Below, piece after piece: positions 47,197 through 59,127 of a DNA stretch of 64,000 nt. The notes under the pieces are model-generated. The model did not search any database and was not told the DNA's origin. It saw only the letters and a program-made list of their open reading frames with translations. The translations under genes and the position numbers were made by a program. Each line of letters begins with the position of its first letter. Positions within the stretch are counted from its first letter, which is position 1. Source of the DNA: JBDHTS01 sp044221445 (GTDB taxonomy: Bacteria > Pseudomonadota > Alphaproteobacteria > Micavibrionales > Micavibrionaceae); assembly GCA_044221445.1 (NCBI GenBank), contig JBGAPF010000007.1:1-64000 (forward strand), written 5' to 3'.

Positions 47197-49344
47197 ATGG
47201 CCAACGCCGAAAATCATAAAATCGTTCAGACGCCAAATCAGGGCCGGCCTTTCGTCCTCGATCCCCTGTTCCGGCCGCTGACCACGCTTGCGGGTGTAGG
47301 GCCGCGGAACGGCGCGCTGCTGGAAAAACTGGCCGGCGGGCCGAAACTGCTGAACCTGGTGTTTCACAGGCCGGTCGATTATATCGACCGCCGCTTCGCG
47401 CCGAAGATCGCCGAGGCGAAAGACGGCCAGATCGCCACCCTGACTGTCGCCGTCCATAAACATTTTCCGAACGAGCGCCGCAGTCAGCCTTACAAAGTCT
47501 GGTGCACCGACGAAACCGGCACGATTACGCTCGTCTTTTTCAACGCCCATGCCGATTATATCGGCAAACACCTGCCAGAAGGCGCCACGGTGGTCGTCAG
47601 CGGGCGCATAGAATATTACAACGATAAACCGCAGATGACCCATCCTGACGCCATTGGCACCCTGGAAGACAAAGACGCCATCGCGACCATCGAGCCGGTC
47701 TATCCCCTGACGGCGGGCCTGACCAACAAAAGCATGCGCAAAGTCCTGTCGGGTGCGATCGCGGCGGTCCCGGCGATGCCCGAATGGCAGGATCCTCATT
47801 ACAAAGCCCGGAATAAATGGCCGGATTTCAAAAATTCGCTTCAGGCCCTGCACGGTTTCCATACGTCGTCGTCAACGGGTGAGCCCGATTTCCTGTCACC
47901 TGCGTCTCTTATACGCTCGCGCCTTGCCTACGACGAAATGCTCGCGAACCAGCTGGCGCTTGCCTTGGTGCGCTATAAAAACCGCAGGCAAAGCGGACGT
48001 GCCTTCAAAGGCGGCGGACACCTGAGGCAAAAACTTATCGACGCCCTGCCCTTCATGCTGACAGGCGCCCAGAAGCGATCCCTGGACGAAGTTTACGCCG
48101 ATATGGCCGCCCCGCTCCGTATGTTGCGCCTTCTTCAAGGCGATGTCGGCAGCGGGAAGACGATCGTCGCGGCTCTCGCCATGCTGAACGCCATCGAGTG
48201 CGGGGCGCAGGGCGCGCTTATGGCGCCTACGGAAATCCTTGCCCGCCAGCATGCCGAAAGTCTGCGCCCCTGGCTGGATGCCGCGGGAATCTCTTTTGTC
48301 GTGCTAACAGGCAGGGACAAAGGAAAAGCGCGTAACGCGCTGCTGCGCAAAATCGAGAGCGGCGAAGCATCGGTTGTCATCGGCACTCACGCCCTTTTCC
48401 AGGACGATATCGCCTTTGCCGATCTTGGGCTGGCCGTCATCGACGAACAGCACCGCTTCGGCGTCCAGCAGCGGATGCGGCTGTCGTCCAAGGGCCGGGG
48501 CACGGATGTTCTAGTGATGACGGCGACGCCCATCCCCCGCACCCTGACCATGACATCCTATGGCGACATGGATGTAAGCCGTCTCGACGAAAAGCCGCCG
48601 GGCCGTAAAAAGATCGACACGCGCCTGATCCCCCAGGACAGGCTGGACGACATGATCGACGGCATCGGGCGGCGCATGAAAACCGGCGCGCGCGTTTATT
48701 GGGTCTGCCCCCTGGTCGAGGAATCCGAACTGATCGACCTCGCCGCCGCCGAAGCCCGCTATGAAATTCTCCAGGCGCGGTTCGGCGCCAGGGTCGGTTT
48801 GATCCATGGCCGCATGAAGGCGGACGAACGCGATGCGGTCATGCAGGCCTTCAGTTCGGGCGAAAAGACACTGCTCGTTGCCACGACGGTGATCGAAGTC
48901 GGCGTCAATGTGCCGCAAGCGACCGTCATGGTGATCGAACATGCCGACCGGTTCGGCCTGGCGCAGCTTCACCAGTTGCGCGGGCGGGTGGGGCGCGGCG
49001 CCGATGCGTCTTACTGTTTTCTTGTTTACGGCGCGCCATTGTCGGCCACATCGAAAGCCCGGCTGACCTTGATGCGCGATACCGAAGACGGTTTCCTGAT
49101 CGCAGAAAAAGACCTGGAACTGCGGGGCAGCGGAGACATCCTCGGCACGCGCCAAAGCGGCGATCTCGACCTCAGGCTCGCGGAACTGCCCGTTCATGCC
49201 GAACTCCTGGCCGCAGCCCGGGACGACGCCCGCCTGATTATCGAAAAAGATCCGGAGCTGCAGACGGAGCGGGGACAAGCGCTTCGGACGCTTCTATATC
49301 TATTTGAAAAAGACCAAAGCATCCGGTATTTAAGATCTGGATGA
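47197..49344 (+). CDS. recG: ATP-dependent DNA helicase RecG
   Basis: RecG remodels stalled replication forks and Holliday junctions. The 715-residue protein has the wedge OB-fold N-terminus, Walker A GDVGSGKTIVAALAM near 315, the DEQH-type Walker B VIDEQHRFGVQQRMRL, and the TRG motif in RVGRGADASYCFLVY and SGDILGTRQSGDLD. Length is normal. The DEQH box and wedge domain separate it from Mfd. It converges on the DUF502 gene with a 6-base gap. Confidence 0.96.
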   Translation: MANAENHKIVQTPNQGRPFVLDPLFRPLTTLAGVGPRNGALLEKLAGGPKLLNLVFHRPVDYIDRRFAPKIAEAKDGQIATLTVAVHKHFPNERRSQPYKVWCTDETGTITLVFFNAHADYIGKHLPEGATVVVSGRIEYYNDKPQMTHPDAIGTLEDKDAIATIEPVYPLTAGLTNKSMRKVLSGAIAAVPAMPEWQDPHYKARNKWPDFKNSLQALHGFHTSSSTGEPDFLSPASLIRSRLAYDEMLANQLALALVRYKNRRQSGRAFKGGGHLRQKLIDALPFMLTGAQKRSLDEVYADMAAPLRMLRLLQGDVGSGKTIVAALAMLNAIECGAQGALMAPTEILARQHAESLRPWLDAAGISFVVLTGRDKGKARNALLRKIESGEASVVIGTHALFQDDIAFADLGLAVIDEQHRFGVQQRMRLSSKGRGTDVLVMTATPIPRTLTMTSYGDMDVSRLDEKPPGRKKIDTRLIPQDRLDDMIDGIGRRMKTGARVYWVCPLVEESELIDLAAAEARYEILQARFGARVGLIHGRMKADERDAVMQAFSSGEKTLLVATTVIEVGVNVPQATVMVIEHADRFGLAQLHQLRGRVGRGADASYCFLVYGAPLSATSKARLTLMRDTEDGFLIAEKDLELRGSGDILGTRQSGDLDLRLAELPVHAELLAAARDDARLIIEKDPELQTERGQALRTLLYLFEKDQSIRYLRSG

Positions 49345-49350
49345 AATGGC

Positions 49351-50028
49351 CTAAAGAGCCGTAATTTTTTCCGGCGGGGTAATAATACCTCCTGAAACGA
49401 CCAGCTTGATGGCTTCCTCGACCGTCATGTTCAGCACGGTCAGATCCTTGCGGGGGATCAGCAGCATGAAGCCCGACGTCGGGTTCGGAGTGAACGGGCG
49501 GAACACATTCACCACCTCGCTGTCGGACAGCGTCTGCACCTGGCCTTTCAGCGATCCGGTGACGAAACCGACCGCCCACATGCCAGGGCGCGGATATTCG
49601 AACAGGACGACCTCGCGGAAAGCCGATGACTGACTCGTCATCAAGGTCTCAAAAATCTGCTTCAGCGCCCCGTATATGATGCGGATCACAGGGACGCGGG
49701 CGAACATGTAATCGGAGAGCCATACCACCACCTTGCCGATCACATTACGCGTCAGCCATCCGACGAGGATGAAAAATGCGATCGCGATGATAAGGCCGAT
49801 ACCGGGGATGGTCGTGTGCGGGTGATAGGCCGGCGGCAGCAGGTCCGTGACATGCGCGTCCATGAACCGAAGGAAGATATAGGTCAGGTAAACCGTGATC
49901 GCCACAGGCGCCGTGACCAGAACCCCCGCAAAGAAAAACGTGCGCAGCCGGGCGAACAGGCTGCGATGCAGAGAAGCAACCTGAAGGCGCAGCTCATGAC
50001 CGGAAGGAGGTTTGATCGAATGAATCAT
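49351..50028 (-). CDS. DUF502 family inner-membrane protein
   Basis: This 225-residue protein has two membrane segments (about 30-55, FFFAGVLVTAPVAITVYLTYIF; about 72-92, GIGLIIAIAFFILVGWLTRNV) and a cytoplasmic or periplasmic C-terminal domain with the DUF502 motifs VPVIRIIYGALKQ, VVLFEYPRPGMWAVGFVTG and FTPNPTSGFMLLIP. The family function is unknown; in plants relatives are LIKE COV proteins. It is a common neighbour of recG in alphaproteobacteria, here convergent with it. Confidence 0.88.
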   Translation of the reverse strand: MIHSIKPPSGHELRLQVASLHRSLFARLRTFFFAGVLVTAPVAITVYLTYIFLRFMDAHVTDLLPPAYHPHTTIPGIGLIIAIAFFILVGWLTRNVIGKVVVWLSDYMFARVPVIRIIYGALKQIFETLMTSQSSAFREVVLFEYPRPGMWAVGFVTGSLKGQVQTLSDSEVVNVFRPFTPNPTSGFMLLIPRKDLTVLNMTVEEAIKLVVSGGIITPPEKITAL

Positions 50029-50096
50029 TTTGCCATCATAGATTTTTATTGACAGGTTACAACAGCTTCTTTGTTATATGAAAAAGAGGAAGAACG

Positions 50097-50402
50097 ATGA
50101 CTGAACCAAAACAAACAACCATTAAATTTTATTATTCTGCTCAAACAGCGGAGAAACAGGGCCATAGGATAGCGTTTATTCAAAGGAGCAGTGGCCCCGC
50201 GCAAATAGAATATACACACCGTTTAGGCTGGGACGATGGCGAATTACAGCCTGTTTCTAAAAGCCTGCCGTCAGATTGCGTTACCAGGGGACATTGCCGC
50301 CTTAGTGAAATATGGATGGATACAAAACATATTGTTGACGATAATGCCTTAAGGCGGGAAAAGCCGCGATCTTCCGGCCCAGCACAGAACAGAATGCCTT
50401 AA
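50097..50402 (+). CDS. Hypothetical protein, 101 residues
   Basis: This is an unrecognised small protein with a GAGGAAG ribosome site about 4 bases before the ATG. It is hydrophilic and without signal peptide or membrane segment. A six-residue motif SSGPAQ occurs twice (near 31 and near 93). The C-terminal half has two cysteines (SDCVTRGHCRLSEIW) that might pair or bind metal. It ends two bases before the tRNA-Lys gene on the other strand. No function can be inferred. Confidence 0.45.
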   Translation: MTEPKQTTIKFYYSAQTAEKQGHRIAFIQRSSGPAQIEYTHRLGWDDGELQPVSKSLPSDCVTRGHCRLSEIWMDTKHIVDDNALRREKPRSSGPAQNRMP

Positions 50403-50403
50403 A

Positions 50404-50479
50404 TGGTGACCGCGGTGGGGGTCGAACCCACGACCACCTGATTAAAAGTCAGGTGCTCTACCGACTGAGCTACGCGGTC
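50404..50479 (-). tRNA. tRNA-Lys (anticodon TTT)
   Basis: The minus strand reads as a 76-base tRNA with a 7 bp acceptor stem GACCGCG/CGCGGTC, the D-arm TAGCTCAGTCGGTAGAGC, the anticodon loop ACTTTTAAT with anticodon TTT, the T-arm GTGGGTTCGACCCCCAC and an encoded CCA end. Confidence 0.97.
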
Positions 50480-50511
50480 ATGCTCTAAAAACAGCCTTGC
50501 GAACGGACTGC

Positions 50512-50540
50512 ACCTTATGTATTTATCGCCGTCCCGTCAA
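50512..50540 (-). promoter_or_regulatory. Predicted tRNA-Lys promoter
   Basis: On the minus strand a -35 TTGACG (50540-50535) and a -10 TAAGGT (50517-50512) are 17 bases apart, about 33 bases before the mature 5' end. Confidence 0.45.
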
Positions 50541-50555
50541 CACTTTACTTAAGCC

Positions 50556-51065
50556 CTAAAAACCGAATTTCTTCTTCAAGGCGGCCCCGGTCGAGGGGGT
50601 CACGACCTCGCTGACGTCCCCGCGCAGGCTGTAGATCTCCTTAACGAAGCTGGAGGACACGAACTGCCATTTGTCCGAAGCCATCAAGAACACGGTCTCA
50701 ATATCAGGGTCCAGCTTGGCGTTCATCCCCGTCATCTGGAACTCGAAATCGAAGTCAGAAACGGCCCGTAACCCGCGGAATATACAGGATGCATGGACAT
50801 CCCGGGCAAAATGGACCAGAAGCTTGTCAAAGCCCCGGACCTCAATATCGCAGTATTTTTCATACATGTTGCCGATATCTTCCCGCACCATTTCTACCCG
50901 TTCCTTCTGGTCGAAAAGCGGACTTTTGCGGGTATTGGCCGATACGGCGACGATTAGCTGATCGACCTGCTTGCTGGCCCGCTTGATCAGATGCAGATGT
51001 CCCTTGGTTACCGGATCGAAGGTGCCGGGATAAAGGCCGATGCGGTGTTTGCCGGTTTTGGTCAT
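50556..51065 (-). CDS. coaD: Pantetheine-phosphate adenylyltransferase
   Basis: CoaD (PPAT) makes dephospho-CoA from 4'-phosphopantetheine and ATP, the penultimate step of CoA synthesis. The protein of about 169 residues has the nucleotidyltransferase motif IGLYPGTFDPVTKGHLHL and the C-terminal ISSTxVRE-type motif VSSSFVKEI. The start is placed at the ATG at 51065, with AGGGTG upstream; an in-frame TTG seven codons earlier is unlikely. It was described next to gyrA in several alphaproteobacteria, as here. Confidence 0.94.
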   Translation of the reverse strand: MTKTGKHRIGLYPGTFDPVTKGHLHLIKRASKQVDQLIVAVSANTRKSPLFDQKERVEMVREDIGNMYEKYCDIEVRGFDKLLVHFARDVHASCIFRGLRAVSDFDFEFQMTGMNAKLDPDIETVFLMASDKWQFVSSSFVKEIYSLRGDVSEVVTPSTGAALKKKFGF

Positions 51066-51195
51066 TGTAGACACCCTGGAATTCAAAAACGTCCCAAACC
51101 TAACGGATTCTCCGGTAAATGCAAATTAGTCATTCATCTCCTGCCTTTTGGCGTATATTGAGGCCGTCCCGATTCGATCAGAGGAATAACCATCC

Positions 51196-51588
51196 ATGCG
51201 CATGTGGCTTTTCGCCCTTTCCAGTCTTGTAATTTTGACGTCCGCGACCATGGTTCCGCCGGTTCATGCGGAGGATACGATTACCAGGAAGGGCAATACC
51301 TTCCACAGGGTCATCACGACGCCCCGCAACAATGCGCGCAACGCGGGAAGCATGGCCGGCCAGATATCGAAAAATCTCAATAACGACGGACAGGAAGCCT
51401 ACGAAGCCGTTAAGCCGGTCCGCAACCGTTCATGGGAAACGCCATGGATGGCCCAGAAGAAAAAAGCCGCTAAAAGGGCTTACAGCCGGAACGACGGGGC
51501 GGACGACGATTCATCGCCCGCCCATCGCACGCTAATGCGCCGCCCTTACGGCAACTTCTCGGCCCCGGCGCCAGCCGACTATAATTAA
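51196..51588 (+). CDS. Small exported protein of unknown function
   Basis: This 130-residue protein begins with a clear signal peptide (MRMWLFALSSLVILTSATM, cut after VHA). The mature part is short, basic and polar, with Asn/Arg-rich segments (NNARNAGSMAGQISKNLNN) and a disordered C-terminus ending in PAPADYN. An AGAGGAA ribosome site precedes the ATG. It ends directly against the EF-hand gene on the other strand. Probably periplasmic; no domain recognised. Confidence 0.65.
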   Translation: MRMWLFALSSLVILTSATMVPPVHAEDTITRKGNTFHRVITTPRNNARNAGSMAGQISKNLNNDGQEAYEAVKPVRNRSWETPWMAQKKKAAKRAYSRNDGADDDSSPAHRTLMRRPYGNFSAPAPADYN

Positions 51589-52116
51589 TTAATCGCGATC
51601 AGTGCCGTTCGGAGTCCATCTCAGGGATTGAGGCTGGGCATCGTACGGCTTGCCGTAATTCTGCATAATCTCATCGCGGCTGAGCGTCTTATCCTGGTTC
51701 GAATCAAGGACAGCAAACTTCTTGCTCAAGCGTATGTCACCCGGGCCGTAGCCTGTTCCTGACTGCGCGTAAAACTCCGAAAAACTGACCAGTCCGTCAT
51801 GGTCCTTATCAGCGTTCCGGAAGAACTGCTTCGCGTTGGTCATCCCGTCCGCGCTGACGCTGCCGGCAGAGGTGGGCTGCACGTTCTTGATATCATTAGG
51901 CGGCAATTTCGGCGGCGCCACCTGCTGGACAACATGCTGCGTCTGCTGATAATAGACCGTTGTGGCCGTCTGGGCCGGGGGCGCCGTCAATACAGGCGAT
52001 GCAGGGGCGGTCAGTTGCGGCTGGAAAGCCGCATCCGCGGCAATGGCCGCCGCGCCGCCCGCGCTCATCAGAACAAGACCGGCTGCCGTCAGCCTCAGGA
52101 CTCTTTGTATATGCAT
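51589..52116 (-). CDS. Exported EF-hand protein
   Basis: This 175-residue protein has a signal peptide (VLRLTAAGLVLMSAGGAAA), a Pro/Thr/Gln-rich linker and two EF-hand loops in the C-terminal half: DKDHDGLVSFSEF (about 109-121) and DSNQDKTLSRDEI (about 140-152). Both loops have the acidic ligands and the final Glu needed for calcium. It is probably a periplasmic or surface calcium-binding protein. It is transcribed towards the small exported protein gene, with no gap between the stops. Confidence 0.82.
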   Translation of the reverse strand: MHIQRVLRLTAAGLVLMSAGGAAAIAADAAFQPQLTAPASPVLTAPPAQTATTVYYQQTQHVVQQVAPPKLPPNDIKNVQPTSAGSVSADGMTNAKQFFRNADKDHDGLVSFSEFYAQSGTGYGPGDIRLSKKFAVLDSNQDKTLSRDEIMQNYGKPYDAQPQSLRWTPNGTDRD

Positions 52117-52187
52117 CGTTGCCTCCTTGGCATGTGTATCTCAGCGCCACGAACGAAACCAAAGGCGAAGCGGTTCCGAAGGACGCG

Positions 52188-52663
52188 TCAGGATATCAAT
52201 GATTTGACCATGAACATGCCCGGTTCGCTTCGATATGTATAGGGGCGAAGTGTCTCAAAACCAAGTTTATGCCAGAAAGGTCCTGAATTCTGAACCGCAA
52301 CGCCGATGATGCTGAGCAGACCCGCCTCACGCGCCGCCGATTCGATCCCTGAGAAAAGCCGCCCGGCAAGGCCGCGGCCCTGAAAGCCGGGATGGACGCA
52401 GACATCGTGGAGGTATAGGGCGGTTGCCGGTCCGCCTGTATCCACGGGACCATCGGCAAATCCGCTCCTGTCGGGGTCCGTAGGATAGGCGAGGCCGTAG
52501 CCCGCTATTGTACCCCCCCTCGTCCGCCAGGAAACAAAACCCGCGGCCCGCCTTAAGGATAGATTGGAACAATGCCATGTCTTCGTGCAGAGAGGGCGTA
52601 TAGGCTGCCTGCTGAACCGTATCGACATCAGGCAGGTCGGAAAGGCCTATCGGGCGTATGGCA

Positions 52664-52674
<11 letters not shown>
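52188..52674 (-). pseudogene. GNAT-family acetyltransferase, frameshifted
   Basis: Two frames together make one GNAT protein. The N-terminal part (from 52674, MAIDAIRPIGLSDLPDV) runs to FCFLADEGG, and the next frame continues with TIAGYGLAYPTDPDR, the acetyl-CoA motif VHPGFQGRGLAGRLF and the end FWHKLGFETLRPY. The break is at a run of seven Gs on the coding strand (52519-52513); six would restore one frame of about 160 codons. It may be a true pseudogene, a phase-variable tract or a sequencing error. The start overlaps the gyrA stop by 11 bases, implying cotranscription. Confidence 0.8.
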
Positions 52675-55429
<2,755 letters not shown>

Positions 55430-55780
55430 GATTATCAGGCGTCCTGAAGCGTTATGAAATACAACACAGTTCTAGCAGGATTCCGTGATAGAGCGCAATG
55501 GCGGGACGATGAGAAAACGCCCCCTTTATCCCATTGAAACAACAAAGAAAAAATGTCTCCAATAGTCCGTTCGTCGTTTTGACGCATTGTTTTGAATTTC
55601 TGCCCGTAAAACCGCATGAATCCGCCTTTCCCCGAAAGCGCGTTTCCACCTTCCGTTTCGTTAAATGACCAGAAAAACAATAGCATAAATATGCTTTTAT
55701 TCCTATTAATATTTTTTTGACATCGCTAATGAGCGCACCTAATCTGCTCAAATATTTATGTCAAAAAATGATGCAAAACG
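55430..55780. other. Intergenic region between gyrA and the 713-residue orphan
   Basis: This 351-base divergent spacer becomes AT-rich towards its right half. It holds the gyrA promoter region on the minus strand, where GTTC-N7-ATTC near 55470 is a one-mismatch SOS-like repeat that I do not consider reliable, and a good plus-strand promoter (55717-55745). No RNA gene or further coding frame is convincing. Confidence 0.5.
55717..55745 (+). promoter_or_regulatory. Predicted promoter of the 713-residue orphan gene
   Basis: A consensus -35 TTGACA (55717-55722), 17-base spacer and -10 TAATCT (55740-55745) lie 36 bases before the ATG at 55781. Confidence 0.6.
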
Positions 55781-57922
55781 ATGAATAACGCTCTTATTGT
55801 TCCACATACAGATATCGCTCTCTATAGAAACGAGGCGATTGCACTTTTCCAACAGGTTTTTGGATTGGAATTGCACGCTCATTTTAAGGATTTGGAATGG
55901 ATGCCCGGCCCGGCAGACTCCGTTTCTCTGGACAGGCAAACCGGACATTTTTCCATCGACCTGACTCCGCTTGATCATCAGGAACGCCCACGTTTCCTTA
56001 ATGCCCTTAATACTTCGTTTGCTTATCCAACTCTTTTTAGCGGGCAGGAAGATACACAACACAGTAAATTCTTTGCTGTTGCTCACGCTGACACAATGCG
56101 CAGGCAAAAACTGCGTGCTTCATGCGAGGGTTTATTCCGCAACCTTTTCGAAAAGGCGTATCAGTCGGAAATCGATCGCATCCTTGAAAACGCATTCAAT
56201 CTCCGGTTGAAGGACAAGGAGCAAAACAGGAAAGAACGATGGGGATTTGGCGATATGCAGGTCGCCCTTTTCGACCGAACTGGAACGGGCGGAACAGCGC
56301 AGCGAAGCCTCGGCCTCTTTTTTTGCACAGGAGGATTGGTATCGTTTCCGGTACCGGGATACAAAATTCTGGAACAAAAAATACAGGATACGTTTCTTAA
56401 CGCCGCTGCTTTTTTTGAAAATGCACGTCTTCCCGATTCAGAAAAATATCTTGCGCTTTTCGGTCCGGACGGCAAAAACCTGCCCCTTGTCCCCGTCATG
56501 CCAAAAACGCGGTACATGGATCCAACCCCCATGGCGGCCCTCGATCTGCACATGGGGCATGCAATGGCAGAGACAGGGTTGTGTATAGATCTCAACAGGC
56601 TCGTAGACAGTCACATGTGCAACGCTGGGCTTCCTCTCGCAAGCAGCGCCAATCAGGCACGCGACGCGGCACGCTGCCTAGCGGACCGCTTCAGACTGTC
56701 ATCTCTACTGACGCTGACATCGCATGGCACGCTGGCCGCCCTGCATGATGGCCATACGCTCATGGAACTGTCCGGGGATTCAGACCATCACTCTTTCAGC
56801 CATGAAACCGGGCAGCCTGCCTATCGTAAGTCCAAACCGGGAGAACATGCAGAACCGCCACCGAACTTCAAGATTGCGGTCAAAACGCACCACTTAAGCC
56901 AGAAAGACGCCGAATGCCTGGGTGAACTTATCCAGCAAACTCTCCGTCGCGCTTTTACGGAGATGCGGCTTTCCGACGATGAATTAAAATGCGAAACCAA
57001 AGAAGATGGAAACCACTGGAGCGTCACTATACCTTATGCCCCTGTCGAAACGCTGCTTCGCGCGGAGGCTTCTGTCGATATGGCTCCGCTCTTCGAAGTA
57101 TTCAACACCATTCAAAGGCAGCGGATTGACGCGGTCGAGCGCATTATGCAATCTCTGGAAGACATCTTTGGACATACACTGGGCGAGTCGTTTGTCCGGC
57201 ATGATTTCTATTCACCTCATGCCAGAACCAAGCAAATCCGTCTTTTCCTTTCCCAGGATATGCGCACCACGCGAGAAGAACTTGATCTGGAAAATGAAAA
57301 GAAACGACTTTCCTGTCTTTATGACGACATTGCCGAAAAGCTCCAGAATGCGCTAGGCCTTTCAGATATCTCCGGAATTGAGGTTGCAAGCAATGCTGTC
57401 TGTATGGTGGGTGGCGTTACCAGCCATTGCATCATGGCGGAAATATCCTTTCAGACGATGGAACAGATTGAGCGGATCGCCTGCAAACTGGAACCCCTGA
57501 AGGACCGTATTGCGATGCTTGTCTCGAACGCCGTCGCCCTTTCCAGTATGGAAAGCGTATTCAAATATATGCGCTTTCCCGGCGATGGATCGGTAGATAA
57601 GGCAAACCCGCTGATTGGCAGCATCATCAAAGGCGAATACGTTACCGAAATGGAGCATATGAAAGATACGCCTGACAATCTGGCTGCCGACAGGGCTATG
57701 CGCAGCGCAGGAGATTACATCCATTACTTTGTGCGCCTGGCAAACCACGACAACAGCCGGATTTCAGCGGCAGCACGACAGCATCTGGACCTGATAGGAA
57801 GCCTGTCTCCGTCGCTAAGCGGACTCATCCTCGAAGCTTTGCCTCATGGGGGCACAGCCGCAATTCAGGCCAATACCGGCTTCCCCATTAGATATTTAAG
57901 ACAAACGAGAGATTACGGCTGA
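55781..57922 (+). CDS. Large orphan protein, 713 residues, function unknown
   Basis: I recognise no domain in this protein. It has no signal peptide, membrane segment or repeat. Visible features are scattered His/Asp pairs (SGDSDHHSFSHETG near 340; SQKDAECLGEL), a long central helical part (VFNTIQRQRIDAVERIMQSLEDIF; LDLENEKKRLSCLYDDIAEKLQ) and a helical C-terminus (ISAAARQHLDLIGSLSPSLSG). Several Cys residues are spread without a CxxC motif. It has its own promoter and stands alone between gyrA and a DUF2059 gene, whose 3' end it overlaps by 10 bases convergently. Composition is slightly more AT-rich than gyrA. It may be a lineage-specific enzyme or scaffold. Confidence 0.7.
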   Translation: MNNALIVPHTDIALYRNEAIALFQQVFGLELHAHFKDLEWMPGPADSVSLDRQTGHFSIDLTPLDHQERPRFLNALNTSFAYPTLFSGQEDTQHSKFFAVAHADTMRRQKLRASCEGLFRNLFEKAYQSEIDRILENAFNLRLKDKEQNRKERWGFGDMQVALFDRTGTGGTAQRSLGLFFCTGGLVSFPVPGYKILEQKIQDTFLNAAAFFENARLPDSEKYLALFGPDGKNLPLVPVMPKTRYMDPTPMAALDLHMGHAMAETGLCIDLNRLVDSHMCNAGLPLASSANQARDAARCLADRFRLSSLLTLTSHGTLAALHDGHTLMELSGDSDHHSFSHETGQPAYRKSKPGEHAEPPPNFKIAVKTHHLSQKDAECLGELIQQTLRRAFTEMRLSDDELKCETKEDGNHWSVTIPYAPVETLLRAEASVDMAPLFEVFNTIQRQRIDAVERIMQSLEDIFGHTLGESFVRHDFYSPHARTKQIRLFLSQDMRTTREELDLENEKKRLSCLYDDIAEKLQNALGLSDISGIEVASNAVCMVGGVTSHCIMAEISFQTMEQIERIACKLEPLKDRIAMLVSNAVALSSMESVFKYMRFPGDGSVDKANPLIGSIIKGEYVTEMEHMKDTPDNLAADRAMRSAGDYIHYFVRLANHDNSRISAAARQHLDLIGSLSPSLSGLILEALPHGGTAAIQANTGFPIRYLRQTRDYG

Positions 57923-58410
57923 GGAGCGGAATCCACCTTCCCAGGCTTACCGGTTCTGGCCACCATCAGCGCGACATCAAGCATTTTCGTCATCTGAGGC
58001 TGGATCTTCGTTTCGTAAGAGGGCATTTTCTGGGCGATGGATTTCGCTTCCGGGCTGCTCTGGTATTCCAGCATCTTGCGCAGTTCGGGCTCGGTGAAGG
58101 TCTGGGCCATGGTGTCGATAGCCGCCTGACGGAAGGCGGCGAAATCGAAAGCCGCCAGCATTTTCGATCTTATCTCCCTGCGCTGGGCGACCGGCGCGCT
58201 GTTCGCAATGGCGTCGATAGCCATTTCAATGCTGGCACGGGGAGGCGTGAGGTCAGCCACCTGGGCCGCCAGAGCCGCGCGGGCGGCCAGATCCGCGTCA
58301 GCCACAGGCTGCGATGCCGCAGCGGGTTCCGCCGCAGGAGCGGGAGTCTGGGCATGGGCGCCAAAAGCGATCAGCGAGGCCGCTAGAAGAACAGGGAGAA
58401 AAATTCTCAT
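57913..58410 (-). CDS. Exported DUF2059 domain protein
   Basis: This 165-residue protein begins with a signal peptide (IFLPVLLAASLIAFGAHA) and an Ala/Pro-rich segment. The DUF2059 helical domain follows, with the typical pattern FTEPELRKMLEYQSSPEAKSIAQK. The family is periplasmic, of unknown function, and common in proteobacteria. It follows ssb on the same strand with a 44-base gap and converges with the 713-residue gene. Confidence 0.85.
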   Translation of the reverse strand: MRIFLPVLLAASLIAFGAHAQTPAPAAEPAAASQPVADADLAARAALAAQVADLTPPRASIEMAIDAIANSAPVAQRREIRSKMLAAFDFAAFRQAAIDTMAQTFTEPELRKMLEYQSSPEAKSIAQKMPSYETKIQPQMTKMLDVALMVARTGKPGKVDSAPQP

Positions 58411-58454
58411 ACGCTTATTCCGTCATGAAATTGTGGCGAAAACCGGGGCGCCGT

Positions 58455-58949
58455 TCAGAACGGGATCTCGTCTTCCAGTTCGTCGACGCGGGTGTTGTTG
58501 CGCGCCGGTGAAGACGACTGGCCCATGGACTGGGACGGGCCCGGATCATACGACTGGCCGCCATTGTCGTTGAAAGAACGTCCGCCGCCTTCTCCGCCTT
58601 TCGAATCCAGCATCGTCAACTCTCCGCGATAGGGGCGGAGGACGATTTCGGTGGTGTAACGGTCCTGACCGTCCTTATCCTGCCATTTGCGGGTTTCAAG
58701 CTGGCCCTCGACATAGACTTTAGCGCCCTTTTTCAGGTAGCGCTCGGCCACGTTGGCTATGTTCTCGTTGAAGACGACAATATTATGCCACTGGGTCCGC
58801 TCCTGGCGTTCGCCGGAATTCTTATCCTTCCAGCTTTCGGAGGTGGCGATAGAAAAATTGACGACCTTACCCCCGTTCTGCATGGACCGGGTTTCGGGAT
58901 CTTTCCCCAGATTGCCGACCAGAATGACCTTGTTGACGCTGCCCGCCAT
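58455..58949 (-). CDS. ssb: Single-stranded DNA-binding protein
   Basis: SSB coats single-stranded DNA and recruits repair and replication partners. From the Met at 58949 the protein is 164 residues, with the OB-fold (MAGSVNKVILVGNLGKDPETR, then FSIATSESWKDKNSGERQE and VEGQLETRKWQDKDGQDR), a Gly/Ser-rich linker and the partner-binding acidic tip DELEDEIPF. GGGGAAC lies about 8 bases before this ATG. The frame is open more than 130 codons further upstream, but those residues are not SSB. In alphaproteobacteria ssb usually lies between uvrA and gyrA. Confidence 0.96.
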   Translation of the reverse strand: MAGSVNKVILVGNLGKDPETRSMQNGGKVVNFSIATSESWKDKNSGERQERTQWHNIVVFNENIANVAERYLKKGAKVYVEGQLETRKWQDKDGQDRYTTEIVLRPYRGELTMLDSKGGEGGGRSFNDNGGQSYDPGPSQSMGQSSSPARNNTRVDELEDEIPF

Positions 58950-59127
58950 GGCTTTGTTCCCCGTTTGAAAATGTTGATCAGCCGCCACTATAGCGATTGG
59001 CCCCCACGAATTGAAGCCCGATTTTGACTGGGAAAAAGTTCCGCACCGTAAAAAATTTTCTGGCGAAGCGGCATACGGTTGCGTATGAATCATTAAAATA
59101 ATCAAAAAACTTGAACAGGGTATAAAC

